The notes: generated by a model from the sequence alone, not told the origin. A DNA stretch of 64,000 nucleotides from Microbacterium sp. Root553 (GCF_001426995.1 NZ_LMFY01000001.1:2291675-2355674), one strand, 5' to 3'; numbered from the stretch's first letter, positions 28,653 to 37,973 are shown. Program-made: numbers and translations.

Positions 28653-30350
28653 TCAGGAGGCGCTGAGCGCGAGCAGCCTCTCCCTGACCTGGCGCCGGAG
28701 CACCTTCCCGATCAGAGACTTCGGCAGTTCGTCGACGACGAAGACACGTCGAGGCACCTTGTACGGAGTGAGGATGCTGCGGGCGTACTCGCGGATGGCC
28801 TCGACATCGACATCCGCCGCTCCGTCGACCACGATCGCGGCCACGACCTCTTCCCCGGAGTGCTCGCTGGGGAGCCCGACCACCGCGGCATCCACGACGA
28901 GCGGATGCTGTCGCAGGGCGTTCTCGACCTCGGTCGGGGCCACGTTGAATCCGCCCGTGATGATGAGCTCCTTGATGCGGTCGACGATCCGGATGAACCC
29001 CGCCGGGTCGATCGTCACGATGTCGCCGGTGCGGAACCAGCCGTTGATGAACACGGCCTCGGTCTCCTCGGGCTTGCCGTAGTAGCCGGAGAACACCTGC
29101 GGGCCGCGCACGAGCAGCTCCCCCGGAGCGCCCTCGTCGACGTCGACGCTCGGGTTCTCGGGATCCACCACCCGGCACTCGGTGCCGGGGAGCGGAAGGC
29201 CGACGGTGCCGGGGACCCGGTTGTCCGCGACCGGATTCGCCATCAGCACCGGGGAGCACTCGCTCAGCCCGTACCCCTCGACGAGGAAGCCGTGCGTGGC
29301 GGCCTCGAACGGCACCACCAGATCGTGCGGCAGTGCCATCGCCCCGGAGATCGCCACCTCGATGCCGTCGAGGGAGACCCCCCGCTCCGTCGCGGCCATG
29401 AGCAGGCGGTCGGCGATCGGCGGCACCAGGGGCAGGAACGTCGCCGGATGCTTCTTCATCACGTCGAGGACCAGGTCGGGGTCGAACTTCGGGAAGAGCA
29501 CGAGACGCGCTCCCATCGACATCGCGAAGGTCAGGCACAGCGTCAGGCCGTACGCATGGAACATCGGCAGCACCGCGTACACGACGCAGCCCTTGCCGCG
29601 CTGGATCGACGGCACCCAGGCACGGGACTGCGCCGCGTTCGCGAGCAGATTGCGATGCGTGAGCGCCGCGCCCTTCGGCGTGCCCGTCGTGCCCGACGTG
29701 TATTGGATGATCGCCAGATCGTCGGTCGAGGGAGTGGGGTGCGTGGCGGGGAGCGGTGCGGAGCGCAGCAGCGTCTCCCACGTCACGGTGCCACGGACGC
29801 GCGCGGTCAGCGCCGCGCGAGAATCACGGGCCTTGGCCACAGGCAGCCGGAGTGCGACGCGGGTGAGAAGCGGCATCGCCCGCGTCACATCGACCGAGAT
29901 CAGATTCGTGACCGCGAGGTCGGCGGGGAACTCCTGGACGGTGGCGACGACCTTGTTCCACACGATCGCGTGCTTCGCCCCGTGGTCCTCGAACTGCTTG
30001 CGCAGCTCTCGCGGGGTGTAGAGCGGGTTGTGCTCCACCACGACCGCGCCGAGCCGCAGCACGGCGTAGAACGCGATGATGTGCTGAGGGCAGTTCGGGA
30101 GGACGATCGCCACAGGATCGCCCGCACGCACACCGAGATCGCGGAGTCCCGCGGCGGCGCGGTCGATCGCGTCCTGCATCCGCGCGTAGGTGGTCTCCCG
30201 CCCGAAGAACTGCAGCGCCGGGGCGTCGGGGTAATCCCTGACAGACGCGGCGACGATGTCGATCAGCGATCCGGACACGGGGGAGAGGTCTTCGGGGACG
30301 CCTGCGGCGTAGCTGTCGACCCACGGACGAGGAGGCTGGAACGAGCTCAC
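28653..30350 (-). CDS. fadD: Long-chain fatty acid--CoA ligase (AMP-binding)
   Basis: 565 residues. Activates fatty acids to acyl-CoA via acyl-AMP. P-loop-like YTSGTTGTPKG, GYGLSECSP (A5), GWFRTGDIV (A7), and the C-terminal lysine region PKSLIGKVLRR. No signal peptide, so cytosolic or membrane-associated. GTG start is 6 bases after TATGCT. Divergent from gatCAB with only 57 bases between the two -10 elements and no gene in between. Chain length preference cannot be read from sequence. Confidence 0.92.
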   Translation of the reverse strand: MSSFQPPRPWVDSYAAGVPEDLSPVSGSLIDIVAASVRDYPDAPALQFFGRETTYARMQDAIDRAAAGLRDLGVRAGDPVAIVLPNCPQHIIAFYAVLRLGAVVVEHNPLYTPRELRKQFEDHGAKHAIVWNKVVATVQEFPADLAVTNLISVDVTRAMPLLTRVALRLPVAKARDSRAALTARVRGTVTWETLLRSAPLPATHPTPSTDDLAIIQYTSGTTGTPKGAALTHRNLLANAAQSRAWVPSIQRGKGCVVYAVLPMFHAYGLTLCLTFAMSMGARLVLFPKFDPDLVLDVMKKHPATFLPLVPPIADRLLMAATERGVSLDGIEVAISGAMALPHDLVVPFEAATHGFLVEGYGLSECSPVLMANPVADNRVPGTVGLPLPGTECRVVDPENPSVDVDEGAPGELLVRGPQVFSGYYGKPEETEAVFINGWFRTGDIVTIDPAGFIRIVDRIKELIITGGFNVAPTEVENALRQHPLVVDAAVVGLPSEHSGEEVVAAIVVDGAADVDVEAIREYARSILTPYKVPRRVFVVDELPKSLIGKVLRRQVRERLLALSAS

Positions 30351-30356
30351 CAGCTC

Positions 30357-30362
30357 AGCATA
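30357..30362 (-). promoter_or_regulatory. Leaderless -10 of fadD
   Basis: TATGCT on the minus strand, 6 bases before the GTG at 30350. Confidence 0.65.
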
Positions 30363-30407
30363 GGGGTGGGGGTGTGCTCACGGCGGGGCGACGGCAGGAC
30401 CGCTGAC

Positions 30408-30413
30408 TACACT
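30408..30413 (+). promoter_or_regulatory. Leaderless -10 of gatCAB
   Basis: TACACT, 6 bases before the GTG at 30420. Confidence 0.65.
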
Positions 30414-30419
30414 GGAAGC

Positions 30420-30719
30420 GTGTCTGAAATCACCCCTGAACTCGTACGCCATCTCGGCGTGCTCGCGCGCATCCAGCTCAACGACGACGAGGTGACCCGG
30501 CTCACGGGCCAGCTCGACGCCATCGTCGACAACATCGCGAAGGTGTCGGAGGTGGCAGGCCCCGAGGTCGCCGCGACGAGCCATCCGATCCCGCTGAGCA
30601 ACGTCTACCGCCCCGACGTGGTCGGCGAGACCCTGACGCATGAGCAGGTCCTCCAGAACGCACCGGACCAGGCCGACGGCCGCTTCCGCGTCACCGCGAT
30701 CCTGGGAGAAGAACAGTGA
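30420..30719 (+). CDS. gatC: Asp/Glu-tRNA amidotransferase subunit C
   Basis: 99 residues, the usual length. Small belt subunit that holds GatA and Gat[21 protein letters not shown] and [15 protein letters not shown] fit GatC. First gene of gatC-gatA-gatB; the GTG start follows a -10 by 6 bases, and its stop overlaps the gatA GTG. Confidence 0.95.
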   Translation: MSEITPELVRHLGVLARIQLNDDEVTRLTGQLDAIVDNIAKVSEVAGPEVAATSHPIPLSNVYRPDVVGETLTHEQVLQNAPDQADGRFRVTAILGEEQ

Positions 30720-32233
30720 GCGACATCATCCGTCTGACCGCGGCCGAACTCGCCGACAAGCTCGCGAGCCGCGAGATCTCCAGCGTCGAGGCGACCCGCG
30801 CGCACCTCGACCGCATCGCGGCCGTCGACGGCGACGTCCACGCCTTCCTGCACGTCAACGAGGGCGCACTCGACGCGGCGGCCGACATCGACGCCCGACG
30901 CGCGGCAGGGGAGCAGCTCGGCCCGATCGCCGGCGTCCCCCTCGCCATCAAGGACGTGCTGGTCACGACCGACCAGCCGACCACCAGCGGGTCGCGGATC
31001 CTCGAGGGCTACCGCTCTCCGTACGACGCCACCGTCGTCGCCCGCTCTCGTGCGGCCGGACTCATCCCTCTCGGCAAGACCAACATGGACGAGTTCGCCA
31101 TGGGGTCGTCGACGGAGCACTCGGCGTACGGTCCGACCCGCAACCCGTGGGATCTCGACCGGATCCCCGGCGGGTCCGGCGGCGGGTCCGCCGCGGCCGT
31201 CGCCGCCTTCGAGGCGCCTCTCGCGCTCGGATCCGACACGGGCGGTTCGATCCGTCAGCCTGCACACGTCACGGGAACGGTCGGCGTGAAGCCCACCTAT
31301 GGCGGTGTCAGCCGTTACGGGGCGATCGCCCTCGCCTCGAGCCTCGACCAGGTCGGTCCGGTCACCCGCACAGTGCTCGACGCGGGCCTGCTGCACGACG
31401 CGATCGGCGGACACGATCCGAAGGACTCCACGTCGCTGCGCGAGGAGTGGCCGTCGTTCGCGGATGCCGCCCGTGAGGGCGCTCGTGGAGACGTGCTCAA
31501 GGGGCTCAAGGTCGGAGTGATCCGTGAGCTGCCCGACAGCGGGTTCCAGCCCGGCGTCGCGGAGTCGTTCCGCAGCGCACTCGCCCTCATGGAGGCGCAG
31601 GGGGCGGAGATCGTCGAGATCGGCGCACCGCACTTCGAGTACGGCGTGGCCGCGTACTACCTGATCCTGCCGGCAGAGGCCTCCAGCAACCTCGCGAAGT
31701 TCGACTCCGTGCGCTTCGGTCTCCGCGTCACTCCTGACGGCAACCCCACCGTCGAAGACGTCATGTCGGCGACGCGAGACGCCGGTTTCGGCGACGAGGT
31801 CAAGCGTCGCATCATCCTGGGCACGTACGCACTGTCGGCGGGGTACTACGACGCGTACTACGGCAGCGCGCAGAAGGTCCGCACGCTCATCCAGCAGGAC
31901 TTCGACAACGCATTCGCCGAGGTCGACGTGATCGCGACGCCGTCTGCGCCGACCACGGCGTTCAAGATCGGCGAGAAGATCGACGACCCGCTGCAGATGT
32001 ACCTGAACGACATCACGACCATCCCGGTGAACCTCGCTGGAGTGCCCGGCATCTCGATCCCGAGCGGTCTCGCCTCCGACGACGGTCTGCCCGTCGGCAT
32101 CCAGTTCATCGCGCCGGCGCGGCAGGACGCCCGTCTCTACAGGGTCGGTGCTGCCGTCGAGACGCTGCTGGTCGATTCGTGGGGGGCTCCGCTCCTCACC
32201 CGTGCACCCCAGCTCGCAGGAGGGAACCGCTGA
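30716..32233 (+). CDS. gatA: Asp/Glu-tRNA amidotransferase subunit A
   Basis: 505 residues. Amidase-signature enzyme releasing ammonia from Gln for transamidation of Glu-tRNA(Gln) or Asp-tRNA(Asn). The Ser-cisSer-Lys triad is visible: Lys in LAIKDVL, Ser in [13 protein letters not shown] and Ser in [13 protein letters not shown] at 30716 overlaps the gatC stop by four bases. Presence of GatCAB suggests the organism makes Gln-tRNA by the indirect route, as most actinobacteria do. Confidence 0.97.
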   Translation: MSDIIRLTAAELADKLASREISSVEATRAHLDRIAAVDGDVHAFLHVNEGALDAAADIDARRAAGEQLGPIAGVPLAIKDVLVTTDQPTTSGSRILEGYRSPYDATVVARSRAAGLIPLGKTNMDEFAMGSSTEHSAYGPTRNPWDLDRIPGGSGGGSAAAVAAFEAPLALGSDTGGSIRQPAHVTGTVGVKPTYGGVSRYGAIALASSLDQVGPVTRTVLDAGLLHDAIGGHDPKDSTSLREEWPSFADAAREGARGDVLKGLKVGVIRELPDSGFQPGVAESFRSALALMEAQGAEIVEIGAPHFEYGVAAYYLILPAEASSNLAKFDSVRFGLRVTPDGNPTVEDVMSATRDAGFGDEVKRRIILGTYALSAGYYDAYYGSAQKVRTLIQQDFDNAFAEVDVIATPSAPTTAFKIGEKIDDPLQMYLNDITTIPVNLAGVPGISIPSGLASDDGLPVGIQFIAPARQDARLYRVGAAVETLLVDSWGAPLLTRAPQLAGGNR

Positions 32234-33747
32234 TGGCCGCCGCCAAGCTCATGGACTTCGACAAGGCCCTCGAACTGTTCGAGCCCGTCCTCGGATTCGA
32301 GGTGCACGTCGAACTCAACACGAACACGAAGATGTTCTCGGACGCGCCGAATCCCGCCAACGAGCTCTACCACGCCGCCGAGCCGAACACGCTGATCGCT
32401 CCCGTCGACCTCGGCCTCCCCGGGGCGCTCCCCGTCGTGAACGAGACGGCGATCCGTTCGTCGATCAGCCTCGGCCTCGCGCTCGGATGCTCGATCGCTC
32501 CGTCGAGCCGTTTCGCGCGCAAGAACTACTTCTACCCGGATCTCGGCAAGAACTATCAGATCTCCCAGTTCGATGAGCCGATCGCGTTCGAGGGATCCGT
32601 CGAGGTCGAGCTCGAAGACGGCACGATCGTGCAGATCCCGATCGAGCGCGCGCATATGGAGGAGGACGCCGGCAAGCTCACGCACATGGGTGGGGCGACC
32701 GGCCGCATCCAGGGCGCCGAGTACTCCCTCGTCGACTACAACCGCGCGGGTGTCCCGCTGGTCGAGATCGTCACGAAGGTGATCTTCGGTGCGGAGCACC
32801 GCGCCCCCGAGGTCGCCAAGGCCTACGTCGCGACGATCCGCGACATCGTGCGCAGCCTGGGGATCTCCGAGGCTCGACTGGAGCGCGGCAACCTGCGATG
32901 CGACGCCAACGTCTCGCTGCGCCCGCGCGGACAGGAGAAGCTCGGCACTCGCACCGAGACGAAGAACGTCAACTCGATGCGCTCGGTCGAGCGTGCCGTC
33001 CGCTACGAGATCCAGCGCCAGGCGCAGATCCTCGCTGACGGCGGCACGATCACGCAGGAGACACGTCACTGGCACGAGGACACCGGCACCACCTCGCCCG
33101 GTCGTCCGAAGTCGGATGCCGACGACTACCGCTACTTCCCTGAGCCCGACCTCGTTCCGGTGGAGCCGGCGCCCGAGCTGATCGAGGAGCTGCGCGCGCA
33201 GCTGCCCGAGCAGCCCGTGGCTCGTCGCCGTCGGCTCATGGCCGAGTGGGCGTTCACCGACCTGGAGTTCCAGGATGTGCGCAACGGCGGCCTGCTCGAT
33301 GTCGTCGAGGCGACGATCGCGGCCGGGGCCGCACCGGCCTCGGCGCGCAAGTGGTGGACGGGTGAGATCACCCGCCTCGCGAACGCGCAGGAGAAGGATG
33401 CGGCGCAGCTGATCTCGCCGCAGAACGTCGCCGCCCTGCAGAAGCTCGTCGATGCGGGGACCCTCACCGACAAGCTCGCACGCCAGGTGCTCGAGGGCGT
33501 CATCGCCGGCGAGGGCACGCCGCAAGAGGTCGTCGACAGCCGCGGTCTGGCCGTGGTCTCCGACGACGGAGCGCTCATCGCCGCCATCGACCAGGCCCTG
33601 GCTGCACAGCCCGACGTGCTCGCCAAGATCAAGGACGGCAAGGTGCAGGCCGCCGGGGCCGTCATCGGCGCCGTGATGAAGGCGATGAAGGGCCAGGCCG
33701 ACGCCGCGCGCGTCCGCGAACTCGTTCTCGAGCGCGCTGCGCAGTAA
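32233..33747 (+). CDS. gatB: Asp/Glu-tRNA amidotransferase subunit B
   Basis: 504 residues. Binds the misacylated tRNA and activates it with [42 protein letters not shown] and [12 protein letters not shown] are GatB landmarks; the C-terminal YqeY-like helical tail is present. The ATG shares a base with the gatA stop (TGATG) and has AGGAGGG at 32218-32224, so 32233 is preferred over the upstream ATG at 32179. Confidence 0.97.
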   Translation: MAAAKLMDFDKALELFEPVLGFEVHVELNTNTKMFSDAPNPANELYHAAEPNTLIAPVDLGLPGALPVVNETAIRSSISLGLALGCSIAPSSRFARKNYFYPDLGKNYQISQFDEPIAFEGSVEVELEDGTIVQIPIERAHMEEDAGKLTHMGGATGRIQGAEYSLVDYNRAGVPLVEIVTKVIFGAEHRAPEVAKAYVATIRDIVRSLGISEARLERGNLRCDANVSLRPRGQEKLGTRTETKNVNSMRSVERAVRYEIQRQAQILADGGTITQETRHWHEDTGTTSPGRPKSDADDYRYFPEPDLVPVEPAPELIEELRAQLPEQPVARRRRLMAEWAFTDLEFQDVRNGGLLDVVEATIAAGAAPASARKWWTGEITRLANAQEKDAAQLISPQNVAALQKLVDAGTLTDKLARQVLEGVIAGEGTPQEVVDSRGLAVVSDDGALIAAIDQALAAQPDVLAKIKDGKVQAAGAVIGAVMKAMKGQADAARVRELVLERAAQ

Positions 33748-33751
33748 CCGG

Positions 33752-33785
33752 GTCCCCCGGGCCTCATGTCGGAGGTCCGGGGGAC
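33752..33785 (+). terminator. gatCAB terminator overlapping the dinB -10
   Basis: 14-bp stem (arms 33752-33765 and 33772-33785, one G-T pair) with loop ATGTCG, five bases after the gatB stop. Its last three bases (33783-33785) are also the first three of the predicted dinB -10. Confidence 0.75.
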
Positions 33786-33788
33786 AAT
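33783..33788 (+). promoter_or_regulatory. Leaderless -10 of dinB
   Basis: GACAAT (one base from TACAAT), 6 bases before the ATG at 33795; embedded in the 3' arm of the gatB terminator. Confidence 0.45.
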
Positions 33789-33794
33789 GGTCTC

Positions 33795-35051
33795 ATGGGA
33801 CACGGTGATGGCAGAGGGCGCATCGTCTCGCCCGCCGACGCCGATGATGCAGGTACGAGCATCCTCCATGTCGACATGGATGCGTTCTACGCCGCGGTCG
33901 AGGTGCTCGACGACCCGACTCTTCGTGGGCTGCCGCTGATCATCGGAGCGCCCGATGGTCGGTCCGTGGTCTCGAGCGCGTCCTACGAGGCGCGCCGCTA
34001 CGGAGTTCGCGCCGCCATGCCGGTGTCTCAGGCCTTGCGCCTGTGCCCCTCGGCGAGGATCGTGCCCCCGCACTTCCCTCGATACCACGAGGTCTCGCGC
34101 CAGGTGATGGCGATCTTCGAGTCCTTCACCCCTCTCGTCGAGCCGCTGTCGGTCGACGAGGCTTTTCTGGATGTCCGCGGCGTGCGCCGTCTGTGGGGGA
34201 GTCCCGCCCGGATCGCTCAGCTGGTGCGCGAGCGCGTGCACGATGAGGTCGGCATCACCTGCAGCGTCGGGGTCGCCGCGACCAAGCACGTGGCCAAGAT
34301 CGCCTCCACGGTCTCGAAGCCGGACGGCATGCTCGTCGTCGCCGCAGCCGACACGCAGGCGTTCCTCGATCCACGCTCGGTCCGCGCGATGTGGGGCGTG
34401 GGCCCGAAGGCCGCTGAGGCACTGGAGGGGCGCGGCATCCGCACGATCCGCGACATCCGCACCGCATCGCGCCCCGTGCTCGACCGAGCCGTCGGACCCG
34501 CTCTGGCCACCAGATTGACGCAACTCGCCCGCGGCGAAGACGCTCGCTCCGTCGAGACCGAGCGCATCGAGAAGAGCATCGGTCATGAGGAGACGTTCGA
34601 CACCGATGTCACCGATCGCTCGTACCTTCGGGCGGAGCTGCTTCGTCTCGCCGATCGGGTGGGCGCTCGACTGCGCAGGGCGGAATGGGAGACGTCGACC
34701 GTCGCCATCAAAGTGCGCTTCGACGACTTCCGCACGCTCAGCCGTTCGCTGACGCTCCCGGAGCCCACAGCGGTGAGTCAGCGGATCGGCGAGGCCGCTC
34801 AGGCGCTCTTCGACCAGATCGACCGGCGTGACCCTGTGCGGCTCGTCGGTGTGCGGGCGGAGAAGCTGCGGCCCGCCGGAAGGGGCGGTTTCGGTCTCTG
34901 GGACGACGACGAGGACTGGCGTCGGGTCGAGGGGGCGGTCGATGACGCCGTGGCTCGCTTCGGGTCGGCGATGATCGGTCGGGCGCGCCACATCGGCCGA
35001 GGCGAGGGCCGGGGGTCTGCTCAGCATCCGAAGGCGCACGGAGTGGATTGA
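33795..35051 (+). CDS. dinB: DNA polymerase IV (Y family)
   Basis: 418 residues. Error-prone translesion polymerase. HVDMDAFYAAVE carries the first catalytic Asp pair, PLSVDEAFLDV the DE pair; YEARRYGVRAAMP, CSVGVAATKHVAKIAS and the little-finger domain (RRAEWETSTVAIKVRF) follow. The last 20 residues lack a clear beta-clamp motif. No LexA-type box was seen upstream; the promoter hexamer sits in the preceding terminator. Confidence 0.95.
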   Translation: MGHGDGRGRIVSPADADDAGTSILHVDMDAFYAAVEVLDDPTLRGLPLIIGAPDGRSVVSSASYEARRYGVRAAMPVSQALRLCPSARIVPPHFPRYHEVSRQVMAIFESFTPLVEPLSVDEAFLDVRGVRRLWGSPARIAQLVRERVHDEVGITCSVGVAATKHVAKIASTVSKPDGMLVVAAADTQAFLDPRSVRAMWGVGPKAAEALEGRGIRTIRDIRTASRPVLDRAVGPALATRLTQLARGEDARSVETERIEKSIGHEETFDTDVTDRSYLRAELLRLADRVGARLRRAEWETSTVAIKVRFDDFRTLSRSLTLPEPTAVSQRIGEAAQALFDQIDRRDPVRLVGVRAEKLRPAGRGGFGLWDDDEDWRRVEGAVDDAVARFGSAMIGRARHIGRGEGRGSAQHPKAHGVD

Positions 35052-35076
35052 CCCCTCGACCGTGCGTCGACTGGGC

Positions 35077-35082
35077 TAGCGT
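35077..35082 (+). promoter_or_regulatory. Leaderless -10 of the 35089 gene
   Basis: TAGCGT, 6 bases before the ATG at 35089. Confidence 0.6.
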
Positions 35083-35088
35083 GGGGGA

Positions 35089-35406
35089 ATGCCCAACATT
35101 GCACTGGAACTCGGAAAGCAGACGGCGTCGTTCGGCGTGAAGAGCGCGTACGGCGAGACGCTGGATGTCGACGGCGTGAGCATCACTCCGGTCGCGTTCA
35201 CGTATTCAGGCTTCGGCGGAGGCAGCGGCGACGGCGCAGAGGGTGGCGGCGGTGGCGGTGTGTCCGTGCCGGTCGGCGTCTACGTGCGCCGTGAGGAAGG
35301 ACTCAGGTTCGAGCCGAACATCGTCACTCTGATCGTCGTCGCCATCCCGTTCGTCTGGACCGCAGGACGCGCTCTCTCTCGCATCATCCGTGCCCTCAAG
35401 AAGTGA
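35089..35406 (+). CDS. GerW/YtfJ-like small protein
   Basis: 105 residues. The Gly-rich middle (GFGGGSGDGAEGGGGGG) followed by VSVPVGVYV and a C-terminal hydrophobic helix resembles the GerW/YtfJ family, named for a Bacillus spore-germination protein but widespread in non-sporing actinobacteria. There is no signal peptide at the N-terminus. Role here unknown. It starts 6 bases after a TAGCGT hexamer and its 3' end overlaps the next frame by 17 bases. Confidence 0.6.
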   Translation: MPNIALELGKQTASFGVKSAYGETLDVDGVSITPVAFTYSGFGGGSGDGAEGGGGGGVSVPVGVYVRREEGLRFEPNIVTLIVVAIPFVWTAGRALSRIIRALKK

Positions 35407-35971
35407 CGATCCCGTCGCGGCCGCTCTCGAGCTGGCCGCGACGTCGATCATCGCCGACGTGCGCGCCCTCGCCGCGTCGAACCCGGTCGTCCTGATCGAT
35501 GGCCGCAGCGGGGCGGGCAAGACCACGCTCGCCCGCACGCTCGTCGAGCGGTGGCCGATCGCGGGACGCGTGCAGCTGATCGCTCTCGACTCCCTCTACC
35601 CCGGGTGGGATGGGCTGGAGGAGGGCGTGTCGCGCGCTCTCGACGGGATTCTCCGGCCGCACGGTCGCGGGTGCCTCGGGTCCTGGCAGCGCTGGGATTG
35701 GGGTGCGGGCACGGAGGCCGAGACTCACGCGGTCGATCCCGCCCTCGGCGTCATCGTGGAGGGCAGCGGGATACTCACGCCGGCGACGGCCGCGATCGCC
35801 GACGTGGCCATCTGGCTGGAGTCGGGGGAGAGCGGACGCAAGACACGGGCGCTGCGACGTGACGGTGACACCTATCGGCCGCACTGGGATCGCTGGGCGG
35901 CGCAGGAGCAAGATCACATCGTCCTCGACGATCCACGGGGCCTCGCGACGCGCGTCGTTGAAGTGCCATGA
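35390..35971 (+). CDS. P-loop NTPase, nucleoside kinase-like
   Basis: 193 residues. VVLIDGRSGAGKTTLA is a clean Walker A (about residues 33-48); LIALDSLYPGWDGL resembles the substrate Asp region of uridine kinase and related small kinases, and a lid-type Arg run (GRKTRALRRDGD) lies near residue 150. The substrate is not identifiable. The GTG at 35390 lies inside the upstream gene; no later in-frame start precedes the P-loop with a ribosome site, so coupled translation is likely. Confidence 0.75.
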   Translation: MPSRSDDPVAAALELAATSIIADVRALAASNPVVLIDGRSGAGKTTLARTLVERWPIAGRVQLIALDSLYPGWDGLEEGVSRALDGILRPHGRGCLGSWQRWDWGAGTEAETHAVDPALGVIVEGSGILTPATAAIADVAIWLESGESGRKTRALRRDGDTYRPHWDRWAAQEQDHIVLDDPRGLATRVVEVP

Positions 35972-35989
35972 CACCAGGGCGCGCCCGAG

Positions 35990-36481
35990 TCAGAGCAGTT
36001 CGTCGGCGGCCTCGATGATGAGCTCCAGGCGGTATCCGAGCCAGTCGTAGACTCCGAACCTCGCATCGTCCGGATCGTGGTCTTCGTCGGACTCGATGCC
36101 CAATCGCGCGGCGATCACGAGTCGCAGCGACGTGAGAGTGCGCATCCACGCGTCGACGTCCGATTCCGGGATCTCGATGACGTGCTCTTCGAACGCTTCG
36201 GACTGTGTGATCGCATCGAGGTCGGCTCGGAGAGCATCGAGGGCGGCGCGTACCGTGTCGGCGTCGAGGGCGCGGCGGTCCAGCAGATCGTCACGCGTCG
36301 TCTCCCGGAACGAGCGTGAGGCGTCGACATCTTCGGGGTACGGATCGGGCACGAGACGATCGATGGCGGGATCGGTGAGGTCGCGGCCGGCCCCGACCAG
36401 GTCGCGGAGGTCATCGACGAGGCGGGCCAGCTGAGCACCTTCGACCCTGGCCATCTCGATGTGCACGATGTCGCCCGTCAT
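35990..36481 (-). CDS. DUF2017 family protein
   Basis: 163 residues, acidic. Matches my recollection of the actinobacterial DUF2017 family, which sits next to clpS in many genomes. Mostly helical; YDWLGYRLELIIEAADELL closes the protein. No catalytic motif. Its ATG overlaps the clpS stop (ATGA), the last gene of a zincin-clpS-DUF2017 operon. A role with ClpS in protein turnover is a context guess. Confidence 0.82.
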   Translation of the reverse strand: MTGDIVHIEMARVEGAQLARLVDDLRDLVGAGRDLTDPAIDRLVPDPYPEDVDASRSFRETTRDDLLDRRALDADTVRAALDALRADLDAITQSEAFEEHVIEIPESDVDAWMRTLTSLRLVIAARLGIESDEDHDPDDARFGVYDWLGYRLELIIEAADELL

Positions 36482-36771
36482 GCGGCCGATCTCCTCACGG
36501 TCGCCCAGAGTCCGTAGTCGTGCATCGCCTGCGCATGCACTTCCATGGTCTCGCGGGGCCCGGTCGCGACGATCGCGTGACCGTCATGGTGCACCGAGCG
36601 CATCAGTTGCGTGGCTCGCTCGACCGAGTATCCGAAGTACGTGCGGAACACCCTGACGACATAGCTCATCAGATTGACCGGGTCGTTCCACACGACGACC
36701 TCCCAGGGCTCAAGGGGTGCCGCGGACAGATCCGTGGTCTCGTCGAGGTCCGGCGTGGCGAGCGGCGTCAT
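36478..36771 (-). CDS. clpS: ATP-dependent Clp protease adaptor ClpS
   Basis: 97 residues. Delivers N-degron substrates to ClpA/ClpC. PWEVVVWNDPVNLMSYVVRVF holds the Asn-Asp pair that contacts the N-terminal residue, split by family motifs; HHDGHAIVATGPRE follows. The frame is open to a GTG at 36783, but the ATG at 36771 forms an ATGA overlap with the upstream zincin stop, as do the other junctions of this operon. Confidence 0.94.
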   Translation of the reverse strand: MTPLATPDLDETTDLSAAPLEPWEVVVWNDPVNLMSYVVRVFRTYFGYSVERATQLMRSVHHDGHAIVATGPRETMEVHAQAMHDYGLWATVRRSAA

Positions 36772-37115
36772 GCCCACCCCCACTCATGCAGCTGGTCGTC
36801 GTCGATTCCGTAGAAGTGCGCGATCTCGTGCACGAGAGTCGTGTGCACCTCGTCACGGAGTTCGTCCTCGTCGTCACAGGCCGCGAGGTGCGGCTCGCGG
36901 TAGACGACGATCCGATCGGGAAGCTCGCCCGACCCGTACTGAGTGCGTTCTGTCAGTGCCAGACCGTCATAGAGCCCGAAAAGGTCGAGGGTTCCGTCCT
37001 CCGGTCGGTCCTCGACGACGAAGACGACGTTCTCGAGGCCGTCGACCATCTCATCGGGCAGACGATCGAGCTCGTCGACGACGAGTTCTTCGAAGGGGGC
37101 AGCATCCATCTCCAT
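36768..37115 (-). CDS. Zincin-type minimal metallopeptidase
   Basis: 115 residues. Contains the zinc motif HEIAH (LVHEIAHFYGI) near the C-terminus and belongs to the short actinobacterial-type family (Pfam Zincin_1). No signal peptide, so cytosolic. The start at 37115 is favoured because a TAGGCT hexamer ends 7 bases upstream and this gives the family length; the open frame extends to 37292 without sense. First gene of the operon with clpS and DUF2017. Substrate unknown. Confidence 0.85.
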   Translation of the reverse strand: MEMDAAPFEELVVDELDRLPDEMVDGLENVVFVVEDRPEDGTLDLFGLYDGLALTERTQYGSGELPDRIVVYREPHLAACDDEDELRDEVHTTLVHEIAHFYGIDDDQLHEWGWA

Positions 37116-37122
37116 CGTCTTC

Positions 37123-37128
37123 AGCCTA
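37123..37128 (-). promoter_or_regulatory. Leaderless -10 of zincin-clpS-DUF2017
   Basis: TAGGCT on the minus strand, 7 bases before the ATG at 37115. Confidence 0.6.
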
Positions 37129-37159
37129 TTGCCCGCCGATGTCGCCCGCGTGGCCGGCG

Positions 37160-37789
37160 TCAGTGCAGGAAGACGAGGAGCCCGGCGACGGCGATGAACA
37201 GCACACCGAAGACCGAGTTCAGCATGCGCTGTCCGCGGGACGAGCGAGTGAGCCTGCGGAACGGCCGCGCTGCCGCGGCGAAGAAGCCCCACATCACCGC
37301 GACGTCGACGACGATCACGGTGGCGATGAGAGCGAGGTACTGGGGGAGCTGTGGTTGATCGAGACGGATGAACTGGGGGATGAACGCGAGGAAGAACACG
37401 ATCGCCTTCGGGTTCAGCAGATTCACCCAGAAGCCTCGTCTGATCATCGGCCAGTGTCCTTCACGGAGATCGACCGTCTCTTGGTCGACTGCATCCGGTG
37501 TGCTCGCTTTGGCGAGGATCAGCCGGACCCCGAGGAACACGAGGTACGCGGCGCCGGCATAGCGGATGACCGTGAACAGCACCTCAGACCGCGACACGAT
37601 GAGCCCGAGACCTGCGGCGACGATGGCCGCGTGCACGACGAGGGCGAGCTGCTGCCCGATGATGCCCCAGATCGCACGTCTCCAGCCCTGGTTGAGAGCA
37701 TTGGACATGGTGTTTATGGCACCCGCGCCCGGCGTGAAGCTGATCACCACGCACGCTGTCAGGAGTGAGAACCAGACGGCGAGGGACAT
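37160..37789 (-). CDS. LysE/RhtB-family amino acid exporter
   Basis: 209 residues with six hydrophobic segments. The family start motif is seen in SFTPGAGAINTMSNAL and the RRGFWVNLLNPKAIVFFLAF block is diagnostic for RhtB-type threonine/homoserine exporters; substrate not certain. ATG 6 bases after TAGGAT. Confidence 0.9.
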   Translation of the reverse strand: MSLAVWFSLLTACVVISFTPGAGAINTMSNALNQGWRRAIWGIIGQQLALVVHAAIVAAGLGLIVSRSEVLFTVIRYAGAAYLVFLGVRLILAKASTPDAVDQETVDLREGHWPMIRRGFWVNLLNPKAIVFFLAFIPQFIRLDQPQLPQYLALIATVIVVDVAVMWGFFAAAARPFRRLTRSSRGQRMLNSVFGVLFIAVAGLLVFLH

Positions 37790-37795
37790 CAGACA

Positions 37796-37801
37796 ATCCT
37801 A
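37796..37801 (-). promoter_or_regulatory. Leaderless -10 of the lysE-type gene
   Basis: TAGGAT on the minus strand, 6 bases before the ATG at 37789. Confidence 0.65.
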
Positions 37802-37856
37802 TGGGCGAGCTTCGGGAGTGCCGCCGACGGGCGACGTGAAATCAGAGGTGATACGA

Positions 37857-37889
37857 GAGAAGGCCCGGGTCTCGGACCCGGGCCTTCTC
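37857..37889 (-). terminator. Terminator of tRNA-His
   Basis: Perfect 15-bp stem (37857-37871, 37875-37889) with a 3-base loop, starting 4 bases past the encoded CCA of tRNA-His on the minus strand. Confidence 0.85.
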
Positions 37890-37893
37890 GCTG

Positions 37894-37970
37894 TGGGGTG
37901 AGTAACGGGACTCGAACCCGCGACATCCGGCACCACAAGCCAGCGCTCTACCAGCTGAGCTATACCCACC
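37894..37970 (-). tRNA. tRNA-His (GTG anticodon)
   Basis: Cloverleaf on the minus strand with anticodon GTG in loop CTTGTGG. The extra 5' G(-1) opposite discriminator C73, the mark of tRNA-His, is at 37970 and 37897. CCA is encoded (37894-37896). The acceptor pairs GTGGGTA with TACTCAC (one G-T). Confidence 0.97.
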
Positions 37971-37973
37971 ATG

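Noticed and set aside
28635..30419. Upstream extension of the gatC frame across the fadD region
   Set aside because: GatC is about 99 residues and has its own promoter and start at 30420; the extension is antisense to the acyl-CoA ligase.
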